Positions 1 through 6,847 of a stretch of 8,663 nt of DNA are shown here, in pieces. The notes under the pieces were generated by a model. That model saw nothing but the letters and a program-made list of their open reading frames with translations, searched no databases and had not been told where the DNA came from. The translations under genes were made by a program, and so were the position numbers. The stretch comes from Burkholderiales bacterium RIFCSPHIGHO2_12_FULL_61_11. Its GTDB lineage: Bacteria > Pseudomonadota > Gammaproteobacteria > Burkholderiales > Burkholderiaceae_C. Numbering within the stretch: the stretch's first letter is position 1; every line of letters starts with the position of its first letter. The stretch is from NCBI GenBank assembly GCA_001770785.1, contig MERZ01000194.1, positions 1-8,663 of the forward strand, given 5' to 3'.

Positions 1-256
1 GAAGCAGCCGGTTTTTCAACTGCTCCCGGATGCTGACAATTTCACGGTAGTGGCGGAGCACCTCAACATAGCCGCGCACGGCCAGTTTGTCGCTGGGCCA
101 CCAGGCTTGAAAACCCCGGCGCGCCATCTGCGGCCCCCCTATGCCGCTGCACGTCAATGCGGGCCAGTGCGCCTTGAGCCCATCGAGCAGCAAGCCCGCC
201 AGCAAATCACCGGAGGTTTCGCCCGCAACCATGGCTACCTTCGGTGCAAACGACAT
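1..256 (-). CDS. lpxB: Lipid-A-disaccharide synthase, N-terminal part (runs off the window)
   Basis: LpxB joins UDP-2,3-diacylglucosamine and 2,3-diacylglucosamine-1-phosphate to form the beta-1',6-linked lipid A disaccharide at the cytoplasmic face of the inner membrane (GT19 family). Only the first 85 codons are visible and the 3' part lies beyond position 1. The visible protein begins MSFAPKVAMVAGETSGDLLA. The AGETSGDL segment (residues 11-18), the GIGGPQM segment (38-44) and GYVEVLRH (62-69) are family hallmarks of the N-terminal Rossmann-like half. The start at 256 lies 6 bp after the lpxA stop; a second in-frame ATG at codon 9 (position 232) would cut off the first beta strand, so 256 is preferred. 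No clear Shine-Dalgarno sequence precedes it, which fits translational coupling to lpxA. Last gene of the operon visible here. The identity is secure; completeness of the rest cannot be judged. Confidence 0.95.
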   Translation of the reverse strand, partial: MSFAPKVAMVAGETSGDLLAGLLLDGLKAHWPALTCSGIGGPQMARRGFQAWWPSDKLAVRGYVEVLRHYREIVSIREQLKNRLL

Positions 257-262
257 GAAGGC

Positions 263-1075
263 CTAGCGGACGATGCCGCGCTGCGGTGAGGTTTGCTGCA
301 AGAAGGAAAGCATCATCTGCACATCCGCTGCTGACTCGGAATGATTTTTAGCCAATTCTGCGATGCGCAGCTTGGCCTGCTCCAGCGTCAGGCCGTCGCG
401 GTACAGCGCCTTGTGCATGGCCTTGACGGCGGCAATGCGGCCGGCCGAAAAACCGCGGCGGCGCAGGCCTTCAAAATTCATGGAGCGTGCTTGCGCTGGC
501 TGCCCCTGGCACATGACAAAAGGCGGTAAATCGGCAACCAGTATGGAAGACAGGGCCGTAAAACTGTGTGCGCCGATCCTCACGAATTGATGGGCCAAGG
601 TAAAGCCACCCAGAATGGCCCAGTCACCCACATGCACGTGACCGGCCAGCTGGGCGTTGTTGGCAAAAATGGTGTGTTTTCCCACCACACAGTCATGCGC
701 AAGATGCACATAAGCCATGATCCAGTTGTCATTGCCGACACGCGTCACGCCGCCACCGCCCGGTGAGCCGATGTTGAAGGTGCAAAATTCGCGAATGGTG
801 TTGCCGTCGCCGATCACCAGCTCGCACGGCTCACCCGCATATTTTTTATCCTGCGGAATCGCGCCCAGCGAGTTGAACTGGAAAATATGGTTGTCGCGGC
901 CTATCGTGGTATGGCCTTCAATCACGCAGTGGGCACCAATGCGGGTGCCGGGCCCGACCCTGACGTGAGGACCAATGACGGTATAAGGACCCACGCTGAC
1001 CGAGTTGTCCAGTTCGGCCATTGGATCAACGAGGGCCGTGGCGTGAATGCCCGGCGCGGCGACTGACGACATCAT
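263..1075 (-). CDS. lpxA: UDP-N-acetylglucosamine O-acyltransferase (LpxA)
   Basis: LpxA transfers a 3-hydroxyacyl chain from acyl-carrier protein to the 3-OH of UDP-GlcNAc, the first step of lipid A synthesis in the cytoplasm; it is a homotrimer. The 270-residue product (E. coli 262) shows left-handed beta-helix hexapeptide repeats over about residues 11-190, followed by a helical C-terminal domain. The catalytic base is His127 in LAHDC (E. coli His125); His146 and His162 match E. coli His144 and His160; QDKKYAG (75-81) and [11 protein letters not shown] (200-210) match the substrate-contact segments. The residue aligned with the acyl-chain ruler Gly173 of E. coli is Leu175, predicting a shorter acyl chain. 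The start is taken at ATG 1075, 10 bp after the fabZ stop. ATG 1072 directly follows and is equally possible; a TTG at 1093 inside fabZ is also in frame but less likely. Confidence 0.97.
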   Translation of the reverse strand: MMSSVAAPGIHATALVDPMAELDNSVSVGPYTVIGPHVRVGPGTRIGAHCVIEGHTTIGRDNHIFQFNSLGAIPQDKKYAGEPCELVIGDGNTIREFCTFNIGSPGGGGVTRVGNDNWIMAYVHLAHDCVVGKHTIFANNAQLAGHVHVGDWAILGGFTLAHQFVRIGAHSFTALSSILVADLPPFVMCQGQPAQARSMNFEGLRRRGFSAGRIAAVKAMHKALYRDGLTLEQAKLRIAELAKNHSESAADVQMMLSFLQQTSPQRGIVR

Positions 1076-1085
1076 ATCAACACGC

Positions 1086-1526
1086 TCACGCAATTTTGCG
1101 CACGGTGCACATGAGTTCGGCCTCGCAAGCCATGTTGTCGCCGACGCGTGTCACGCCCTTGAACTTGAAAATGCCGGATTTCACGCGCTCCAGCGTGACG
1201 TCCATGATCAGCTGGTCACCGGGTTCGACAGGCCGCTTGAAACGGGCACCGTCAATGCCGGCAAAATAATAAACCGTCTTGTCATCGGGGGTCTCGCCCA
1301 AGGTATCAAAGGCCAGCAAGGCAGCCGCCTGCGCCATGGCTTCGAGCATCAGCACCCCCGGCATGACGGGATGGTGGGGAAAGTGCCCCATGAAAAACGG
1401 TTCATTGATCGTGACGTTTTTAAGCGCCTTGATTCTTTTTCCTTTTTCCAGTTCGAGCACACGGTCGACCATCAAAAAAGGATAGCGATGTGGCAGCTGC
1501 TTGAGAATTTGGTGAATGTCCATCAT
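1086..1526 (-). CDS. fabZ: 3-hydroxyacyl-[acyl-carrier-protein] dehydratase FabZ
   Basis: FabZ dehydrates 3-hydroxyacyl-ACP to trans-2-enoyl-ACP in type II fatty acid elongation, in the cytoplasm. The 146-residue protein is normal length and a single hot-dog fold. The signature [20 protein letters not shown] spans residues 47-66, with catalytic His48 and Glu62; the N-terminal [13 protein letters not shown] (11-23) is also typical. It sits between lpxD and lpxA, both of which consume the same 3-hydroxyacyl-ACP pool, so co-expression can balance lipid A against phospholipid acyl supply (established reasoning for this cluster). The start codon at 1526 overlaps the lpxD stop by 4 bp (ATGA), and a second ATG follows at once at 1523. 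There is no good Shine-Dalgarno sequence; the upstream bases are an A8 run, so coupled re-initiation from lpxD is likely. Confidence 0.98.
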   Translation of the reverse strand: MMDIHQILKQLPHRYPFLMVDRVLELEKGKRIKALKNVTINEPFFMGHFPHHPVMPGVLMLEAMAQAAALLAFDTLGETPDDKTVYYFAGIDGARFKRPVEPGDQLIMDVTLERVKSGIFKFKGVTRVGDNMACEAELMCTVRKIA

Positions 1527-2590
1527 GATTTTTTTTCGGATGTGTCTTGCATGCGCAATATGGATTTTTCAGCCTGTTTAAGTCTTTCACGTAAAACGTG
1601 AAGCTGCTTGAGCGTTGCAGCATTTTTTTCCCACGCAGCATTGTCGTCGATAGGGAAAAAGCCGGTGTAGTGCCCCGGCTTCAAAATCGATCGGGTCACG
1701 ATGGATGCCGCCGAAACATTCACATGATCAGCCAGGCTCAAGTGGCCCAGCACAATGGCGCCGCCACCCACTGTGCAATGCGCACCAATCGTTGCGCTGC
1801 CCGCGACGCCGACACATCCCGCCATGGCGGTGTGTTTTCCGATACGGACGTTGTGACCAATCTGCACCAGGTTGTCGAGCTTGACGCCGTCCTCCAGCAC
1901 CGTGTCCTGCAATGCGCCCCGGTCAATACAGGTGTTGGCACCGATTTCCACATCATTGCCGATCTCTACCGCGCCGAGTTGCTCGATCTTGACCCACTGG
2001 CCATTGTGGGGTGCAAAGCCGAAGCCATCAGCACCAATGACCGCACCGGGATGAATAATGCAGCGCGCACCAATACGGCAGCCATCTGCCACGGTGACCC
2101 GGGCGGACAGGCGACTGTCAGCGCCAATAAGCACCTGCCGCCCGATGACGCAGTGCTCTGCAATGCGCGCACCCGCCTCAATGACGGCACCGCCTGCAAT
2201 ACAGGCAAAGGCCCCGACGGAAACCCCGGCCGCCAGCATGGCTTCAGGATCAATAAAGGCGCTGGGATGGATTTGCGCTGGCGCCGCTGGGAAATTCCGC
2301 TGCTTCCAAAGCTGCGTGATGAGGGCAAAGTAATGGTAAGGATCGTCCACCACGATACAGGCACCACGGCTTATGGCGGCCTCACGGGCACTTGGCGCCA
2401 CCACCACGCAAGCCGCCTCGGACTGTGCGAGCTTGCCGAGATACTTCGAGTTACCGAGGAAACTCAGGTCGTGGGGACCGGCAGCCGCCAGGCTCGACAG
2501 CCGCGCTATCGGCACATCAGGGTTGCCGATCAACTCGGCCTGCGCCTGACCGGCCAGAGACTGAACGATATCAGCAAGACGGAGCGTCAC
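1523..2590 (-). CDS. lpxD: UDP-3-O-(3-hydroxyacyl)glucosamine N-acyltransferase (LpxD)
   Basis: LpxD adds the N-linked 3-hydroxyacyl chain to UDP-3-O-acyl-glucosamine, the third step of lipid A synthesis, as a cytoplasmic trimer. The 355-residue product (E. coli 341) has an N-terminal uridine-binding domain (about 1-105, with the LSFLGNSKY segment at 42-50), a left-handed beta-helix of hexapeptide repeats (about 107-300), and a C-terminal helix (about 318-347). The catalytic base is His246 in QIGHN (E. coli His239); GADGFGFAP (186-194) and CIDRGAL (221-227) are conserved. Ungapped alignment places Ile297 at the E. coli Met290 acyl-selectivity position. The start is GTG at 2590: no in-frame ATG lies between it and the upstream in-frame stop, and an AGG lies 6 nt upstream. 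It follows skp by 47 bp, the longest gap in the window. Its last codons (GAA AAA AAA TCA TGA) include an A8 run. Confidence 0.97.
   Translation of the reverse strand: MTLRLADIVQSLAGQAQAELIGNPDVPIARLSSLAAAGPHDLSFLGNSKYLGKLAQSEAACVVVAPSAREAAISRGACIVVDDPYHYFALITQLWKQRNFPAAPAQIHPSAFIDPEAMLAAGVSVGAFACIAGGAVIEAGARIAEHCVIGRQVLIGADSRLSARVTVADGCRIGARCIIHPGAVIGADGFGFAPHNGQWVKIEQLGAVEIGNDVEIGANTCIDRGALQDTVLEDGVKLDNLVQIGHNVRIGKHTAMAGCVGVAGSATIGAHCTVGGGAIVLGHLSLADHVNVSAASIVTRSILKPGHYTGFFPIDDNAAWEKNAATLKQLHVLRERLKQAEKSILRMQDTSEKKS
1529..1536 (-). other. A8 homopolymer / in-phase slippery heptamer at the lpxD-fabZ junction
   Basis: On the coding strand eight consecutive A residues lie just before the overlapping lpxD stop and fabZ start. 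In the lpxD frame they read GA-A AAA AAA, the phase needed for a -1 slippery heptamer (A AAA AAA). A -1 slip, or one extra A added by RNA polymerase, gives AAA ATC ATG ATG GAC, which enters the fabZ frame and would make a LpxD-Ile-FabZ fusion of about 501 residues. No obvious upstream Shine-Dalgarno-like stimulator is present. The run and its phase are directly visible; use in the cell is an inference. Confidence 0.4.
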
Positions 2591-2604
2591 GGGACGCCTG
2601 CCAT
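2587..2604 (-). other. Five-codon minicistron (MAGVP) overlapping the lpxD GTG start
   Basis: In the skp-lpxD gap an ATG at 2604 opens a frame of five codons whose TGA stop (2589-2587) overlaps the lpxD GTG start (2590-2588) as GTGA, the same geometry as ATGA coupled starts. Ribosomes entering here would end exactly on the lpxD start. The small frame has no strong Shine-Dalgarno sequence of its own, so it may be chance. Confidence 0.25.
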
Positions 2605-2637
2605 TTTCAAGTTGATGCGCGTGGCGAGCACCGGCAA
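2591..2637 (-). other. skp-lpxD intergenic gap, the longest noncoding stretch
   Basis: This 47 bp gap is the only one above 13 bp in the window. It holds the likely lpxD Shine-Dalgarno core (AGG at 2599-2597, 6 nt before the GTG) and most of a five-codon minicistron. I looked for a GC-rich hairpin with a T run and for -35/-10 promoter boxes and saw nothing convincing, so the operon probably reads through. Confidence 0.5.
2597..2599 (-). promoter_or_regulatory. Weak ribosome binding site for lpxD (AGG)
   Basis: A minimal AGG core lies 6 nt upstream of the lpxD GTG start at 2590. It supports this GTG, since no in-frame ATG exists between it and the upstream in-frame stop. Weak core plus GTG start suggests modest or coupled initiation. 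Confidence 0.4.
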
Positions 2638-3144
2638 TTAACGGGAGGCATCCAGCGCCTTGATCACCTTGTCGGTGATGTCATGCTTGGGATTGACATA
2701 GACCGAATCCTGCAGGATCAAGTCGAATTTTTCAGCTTCGGCCAAGGTCTTGACCACCTTGTTGGCGCGCTCGATCACTTGCTGTAGCTCTTCATTCTTG
2801 CGGGCGTTCAGGTCCTCCTGAAACGCGCGACGTTTGCGCTGGAATTCCCGGTCCTGGTCGACCAGCTGTTTCTGGCGTGCAGCGCGCTGGCTTTCCGCAA
2901 GCGTGGGCGCCTCGCGCTCGAACTTGTCGGACAGCGTTTTCAGCTGAGTTGCGAGATCGCCCAGCTCTTTCTCGCGCTTACTGAACTCCTGCTCCAGCTT
3001 GGTCTGGGCGACCTTGGCTGAATTGGCCTCGCGGAAAATCCGGTCAAGGTTGACAACGCCAACCTTGAATTCCTGTGCACTGACGGAAAAACCTGCCAAA
3101 GCAATGGTCAGGCTCAGGAAAATTTTGCTTGAAAGATGCTTCAT
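2638..3144 (-). CDS. skp: Periplasmic chaperone Skp/OmpH
   Basis: Skp is a soluble periplasmic trimer that holds unfolded outer-membrane beta-barrel proteins and delivers them to the BAM complex. The 168-residue precursor (E. coli 161) has a signal peptide: a lysine-bearing N-terminus, a hydrophobic core (about 9-19) and a signal peptidase I site after Ala23 (SVSA|QEF). The mature part begins with the typical strand [11 protein letters not shown] (27-37). A long charged helical region (about 40-125, rich in K, E, Q, R) forms the coiled-coil tentacles, and the fold closes with [11 protein letters not shown] (about 139-149). The start at 3144 shares one base with the bamA stop (TAATG) and has no clear Shine-Dalgarno sequence, so re-initiation after bamA is likely. 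Chaperone and insertase are thus made from adjoining cistrons. Confidence 0.95.
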   Translation of the reverse strand: MKHLSSKIFLSLTIALAGFSVSAQEFKVGVVNLDRIFREANSAKVAQTKLEQEFSKREKELGDLATQLKTLSDKFEREAPTLAESQRAARQKQLVDQDREFQRKRRAFQEDLNARKNEELQQVIERANKVVKTLAEAEKFDLILQDSVYVNPKHDITDKVIKALDASR

Positions 3145-5444
3145 TAGAAAGATGTACCAATTTGAAATTGCAGGCGTTCGATTTTATCTTGCGCCTGTTT
3201 ACGTAGGGGCAACGCATAGGCGATGCGCAAAGGACCTACAGGAGAAATCCAGCTGATGCCGATACCGGTAGATGCCCGCAGGCCATCCGGGCCAGTCAGG
3301 CGATAGTTGTCTTTAAACACGTTGCCCGCATCAACAAAACCATAAAGACGCAACGTGCGGTCATTTCCCGCTCCCGGAAACGGCGCGAGAAGCTCGGCAT
3401 TGAGCGTCAGCTTCTTCGGACCGCCGGTTGCCAGGTCTGATGCATCGCGGGGACCCAGTGAGCCCTGTTGAAACCCGCGTACCGAGCCCAAACCGCCAGA
3501 ATAGTAATTCTTGAAAAGAGGATAAGGCTGGCCGTTGAGGCCCTTGCCCCAGCCCAACTCACCATTCAGGGCAAGCGTGAACTGTTTGTTGAGCGGTATG
3601 TATTGCTGGACCTGGTAATTGGCACGCACAAACTTGATATCGCCTGCCACGCCCCAGTCTCCATATACTCGCTGGTAGCGCCCGGTCGTCGGCACCAGCG
3701 CACTGTCCCTGTTGTCACGCGACCAGCCCACGGTCAAGGGAATGGAGTTGCTCTTGTGGCCAAACTGATTGGCGTAGTCCTGGTAACTGACGGGAAGATT
3801 GGTGCCAGGTACGATCGTGAGGGATTCGTACCCGCTGCCAAAATAAACCGTATCGTTCTCGGTAAAAGGAACGCCAAAACGAATACTTGCGCCCCGCGTT
3901 TTCAGGCTGTAGTCACCACCCTGACCGGACAGCGGCTTGGAGGTGCGGTCGTATACGTCAATGGTGCGCGAAATGCCGTCGGCGGTGAAATACGGGTCGA
4001 TCGTGCTCAAGACCAGCTGGCGATTTGACTTGCTGGTGTTGATTTCAATGCCCAGGAAATTACCCGTGCCAAAAACATTTTCCTGTTTGATGCCGAACAT
4101 CAGGGACAGCTTGTCGGCACTTGAGTAACCGGCACCCAATTGCAGGTTGCCGGTTGGTTTTTCAACCACGGCCACGGTCAAATCAACCTGATCCGCCGTA
4201 CCCGCGACCTCCTGCGTCTCGACATTCACATCGGTGAAAAATCCGAGACGGTCAACGCGATCACGCGAAAGGCGGATCTTGTCGCCGTCGTACCAGGACG
4301 ACTCGAACTGGCGAAACTCCCGACGCACGACCTCGTCACGCGTTCGGTTATTGCCTGCCACGTTGATGCGCCGCACATAGGCCCGCCGCGACGGATCCGC
4401 CTGCAGCACAAAAGCCACGCGGTTGTTGGTCCGGTCAATTTCCGGTGTAGCCTGCACTTTGGCAAAAGCAAAACCGAAGGTGCCGAAGTAGTCGGTAAAG
4501 GCCTTGGTCGTTTCAGCCACCGCATCGGCGTTGTAGGGCTCGCCCGGCTTGATGGTTATCAGGGATTTGAATTCTTCTTCCTTGCCCAGGTAATTGCCTT
4601 CAAGCTTGACGCCAGAGACCACGAAACGCTCGCCCTCGGTGACGTTGAGCGTGATCGCGATGCTCTGCTTGTCGGGAGAAATCGCAACCTGGGTTGAATC
4701 AATCCTGAACTCAAGATAGCCACGCGACAGGTAGTAGGAACGCAGGGCCTCAATATCAGCATTGAGCTTGGCCCGGGAATAGCGGTCAGACTTGGTGTAC
4801 CAGCTTAGCCACCCGCCTGTATCGAGGTCAAACAGGCCCAGCAGCGTGGATTCACTGAATGCCTTGTTGCCCGTGATGTGGATTTCCTTGATTCTTGCAA
4901 CGTCACCCTCGACAACACTGAAGGTCAGGTTCACGCGATTGCGCTCAATCGGCGTCACGGTGGTGAGCACCTCAACACCGTAAAGGCTCTTGTTGATGTA
5001 TTGGCGCTTGAGCTCCTGCTCAGCCTTGTCGGCGAGTGCCTTGTCGAAAGGCTGGCCATCGGCGATACCCGCCTCGCGAAGCGCCTTTTTAAGCACATCC
5101 TTGTCGAATTCCTTGATTCCGACAAAGTCCACGTCGGCCACGGTAGGACGCTCTTCAACAATCACCACCAGGACATCGCCGCTGACTTCAAGCCGCACAT
5201 CCTTGAACAAACCCAGGCCGAACAACGCGCGAATGGCCGTCGAGCCCTTCTCGTCGTTGTAGGTTTCGCCAACACGAAAAGGAAGCGAGGCAAAAATTGT
5301 TCCGGGCTCGACGCGTTGCAAGCCTTCAACCCGAATGTCACGAACCGTGAATGGATCAACGGCCCAAGCGGCATTGACTACAAACAAACCGGCGGCAATA
5401 GCGCAGAGTGCACGAACTTTGAATCGATTTAACTGTTTTTGCAT
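3144..5444 (-). CDS. bamA: Outer membrane protein assembly factor BamA
   Basis: BamA (Omp85 family) is the essential core of the BAM complex that folds and inserts beta-barrel proteins into the outer membrane. The 766-residue precursor has a signal peptide (1-28, cleavage after AWA), five POTRA domains (about 32-98, 100-178, 182-271, 273-351 and 354-428) and a 16-strand barrel from about 430 to the end. Key marks are the loop-6 motif VRGF (655-658, bases 3482-3471) and the C-terminal aromatic signature ending QIGTSF, with final Phe766. The start is taken at ATG 5444, 13 bp after the rseP stop, because it begins directly with a charged-hydrophobic signal sequence; an in-frame extension to 5495 lies inside rseP and would bury that signal. 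No strong Shine-Dalgarno sequence is seen. It overlaps skp by one base. A sigma-E-type promoter inside rseP was sought and not found. Confidence 0.98.
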   Translation of the reverse strand: MQKQLNRFKVRALCAIAAGLFVVNAAWAVDPFTVRDIRVEGLQRVEPGTIFASLPFRVGETYNDEKGSTAIRALFGLGLFKDVRLEVSGDVLVVIVEERPTVADVDFVGIKEFDKDVLKKALREAGIADGQPFDKALADKAEQELKRQYINKSLYGVEVLTTVTPIERNRVNLTFSVVEGDVARIKEIHITGNKAFSESTLLGLFDLDTGGWLSWYTKSDRYSRAKLNADIEALRSYYLSRGYLEFRIDSTQVAISPDKQSIAITLNVTEGERFVVSGVKLEGNYLGKEEEFKSLITIKPGEPYNADAVAETTKAFTDYFGTFGFAFAKVQATPEIDRTNNRVAFVLQADPSRRAYVRRINVAGNNRTRDEVVRREFRQFESSWYDGDKIRLSRDRVDRLGFFTDVNVETQEVAGTADQVDLTVAVVEKPTGNLQLGAGYSSADKLSLMFGIKQENVFGTGNFLGIEINTSKSNRQLVLSTIDPYFTADGISRTIDVYDRTSKPLSGQGGDYSLKTRGASIRFGVPFTENDTVYFGSGYESLTIVPGTNLPVSYQDYANQFGHKSNSIPLTVGWSRDNRDSALVPTTGRYQRVYGDWGVAGDIKFVRANYQVQQYIPLNKQFTLALNGELGWGKGLNGQPYPLFKNYYSGGLGSVRGFQQGSLGPRDASDLATGGPKKLTLNAELLAPFPGAGNDRTLRLYGFVDAGNVFKDNYRLTGPDGLRASTGIGISWISPVGPLRIAYALPLRKQAQDKIERLQFQIGTSF

Positions 5445-5457
5445 GAAATGTAAGGAT

Positions 5458-6846
5458 TTAACCCAAAAGGCGGGTGACGTCATTAAACAGGGCAATAGAC
5501 ATCATGCCCAGCAAGATCGCAATGCCACCGCGCTGCAACCGCTCCATCCAGACGTCGGACACGCCTCGACCGGTGATCGCTTCCCAAAGATAATACATCA
5601 GGTGCCCACCGTCCAAAACCGGCAGGGGCAGTAAATTGAGGACCCCGAGGCTCACGCTGATCAGAGCCAGAAACAGCAGATAGGAGGTCCATCCCATGCT
5701 GGCCGACTTGCCGGCATAGTCTGCGATGGTGAGTGGTCCGCTCAGATTCTTGAGCGAGGCTTCTCCAATGACCATTTTTCCCATCATCTTCAGTGTGAGA
5801 AGCGAAACTTCCCAGGTCCGAACAGTGCCCGCCCACAAGCCATCAAGCGGTCCGTAGCGCACCGTCACAAACTCTGGTGGTGCACCAACATAGGCCCCTA
5901 TTCGGGCCACCGTTGCCTCACCTTCCTGCTTGAGTTCCGGACTGACCGACAACACCAGAGGCTGCCCATCGCGCAGGATTTGCCAGCGTTGCGGCGCATG
6001 GCTTGCGCGGCTCTCGTTGGAGGGACGCGCAGAATCCCCCGTATAGGTCCGAATGGCTTGGCGCAACTGCTGCCCATCCACAATGACCGTCTCACCAATG
6101 CGCTGAACCACATCACCCGCCCGCAAACCGGATTTTTCGGCGGGACTACCCGCTAATATCTCGCCAATCACAGGTTTCGTCCATGGCCCGAGAATGCCGA
6201 TTTTCCGGAATAGCTGCGCGTCAGCTTCGGTCGCACCGAGCTTGCTGAGCTCCAGCAGCACTTGCCCCGCGGAGCCGCTCGGATCGTCACCGAGTACCAG
6301 GGTCAGATCGCGGCCATCGAGCGCACCTTGTGTCAGCCGCCAGCGAAGGTCTTCAAAGGAACGAACGCTTTGCAGTTCATCACCCTCGAAAGCCGCCTGG
6401 AGAACAGTTTCCTGGCCGCGCAGGCCCGCCTTGTCGGCCAGAGATCCGGCCACGGGACTGGCCAGAATGGCCCTGGGTTCCTGCATGCCGCTCCAGTTGA
6501 CAACCGAGTAGAGCAGCACAGCCAATAACAGATTGGCCACGGGACCAGCAACCACGACGGCCACACGGGACTTAAGGGGCTGGGCGTTGAAGGACAGATG
6601 ACGCTCGGCCGCATCGACTGGAGCCTCGCGCTCGTCCAGCATCTTGACGTAGCCGCCCAGCGGCAGCACTCCGATGACAAACTCGGTGGGCTTGTTCTTG
6701 AGCCGCCAGGTATACAGGGGCTTGCCAAATCCGATGGAGAACTTCAGCACCTTGATGCCGCAGGCCACCGCAACCCGGTAATGGCCGTACTCGTGCACGA
6801 CAATTAAAACGCCCAGCGTAACAACAAAAGAAATCAGTGTCAGCAT
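5458..6846 (-). CDS. rseP: Site-2 intramembrane zinc protease RseP
   Basis: RseP is an inner-membrane metalloprotease that cuts the anti-sigma factor RseA after DegS, releasing RpoE in response to outer-membrane protein stress; the family also clears signal-peptide remnants. The 462-residue protein (E. coli 450) has the zinc motif HEYGH (18-22) in the first membrane segment, a second segment near 94-116 (VAVVVAGPVANLLLA), two PDZ domains (about 125-215 and 222-305), the conserved NLSGP (367-371), a third segment (about 388-407) carrying the third zinc ligand in PVLDGGH (409-415), and a last segment (about 440-455). PDZ2 carries a hydrophilic insertion at about 270-287. The start at 6846 lies one base after the dxr stop and has a GGAG 7 nt upstream; an upstream extension to 7038 would lie inside dxr and displace the membrane-embedded N-terminus. 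Confidence 0.97.
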   Translation of the reverse strand: MLTLISFVVTLGVLIVVHEYGHYRVAVACGIKVLKFSIGFGKPLYTWRLKNKPTEFVIGVLPLGGYVKMLDEREAPVDAAERHLSFNAQPLKSRVAVVVAGPVANLLLAVLLYSVVNWSGMQEPRAILASPVAGSLADKAGLRGQETVLQAAFEGDELQSVRSFEDLRWRLTQGALDGRDLTLVLGDDPSGSAGQVLLELSKLGATEADAQLFRKIGILGPWTKPVIGEILAGSPAEKSGLRAGDVVQRIGETVIVDGQQLRQAIRTYTGDSARPSNESRASHAPQRWQILRDGQPLVLSVSPELKQEGEATVARIGAYVGAPPEFVTVRYGPLDGLWAGTVRTWEVSLLTLKMMGKMVIGEASLKNLSGPLTIADYAGKSASMGWTSYLLFLALISVSLGVLNLLPLPVLDGGHLMYYLWEAITGRGVSDVWMERLQRGGIAILLGMMSIALFNDVTRLLG

Positions 6847-6847
6847 A

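Noticed and set aside
1076..1093. TTG start for lpxA at 1093, inside fabZ
   Set aside because: Two in-frame ATG codons at 1075 and 1072 give the usual LpxA N-terminus, and the added MRERVD is not typical.
1047..1601. Plus-strand open frame of 184 codons opposite fabZ
   Set aside because: Codon register matches fabZ on the other strand, which carries an intact catalytic signature. Same explanation as the other antisense frames (3468-4028, 4140-4697 and 4878-5432 opposite bamA).
1598..2641. Plus-strand open frame of 347 codons covering almost all of lpxD
   Set aside because: It is in exact codon register opposite lpxD. In this register antisense stops arise only from TTA, CTA or TCA sense codons, which are rare in GC-rich genes, so a long open frame is expected. 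Its product looks like low-complexity H/R/T/A-rich shadow protein, with no ribosome site or domain.
2610..2660. Possible hairpin (GATGC/GCATC) around the skp stop as a terminator
   Set aside because: Only five pairs with a loop of about 29 nt and no following T run; too weak to call.
5445..5495. Upstream extension of bamA into rseP
   Set aside because: The extra 17 residues would precede and bury a clear signal peptide beginning MQKQLNRFKV; start at 5444 is preferred.
5934..5940. GGAACTC on the minus strand, resembling a sigma-E -35 box inside rseP
   Set aside because: No matching -10 element at the right distance, and it lies about 490 bp upstream of bamA; one near-match of this kind is expected by chance.
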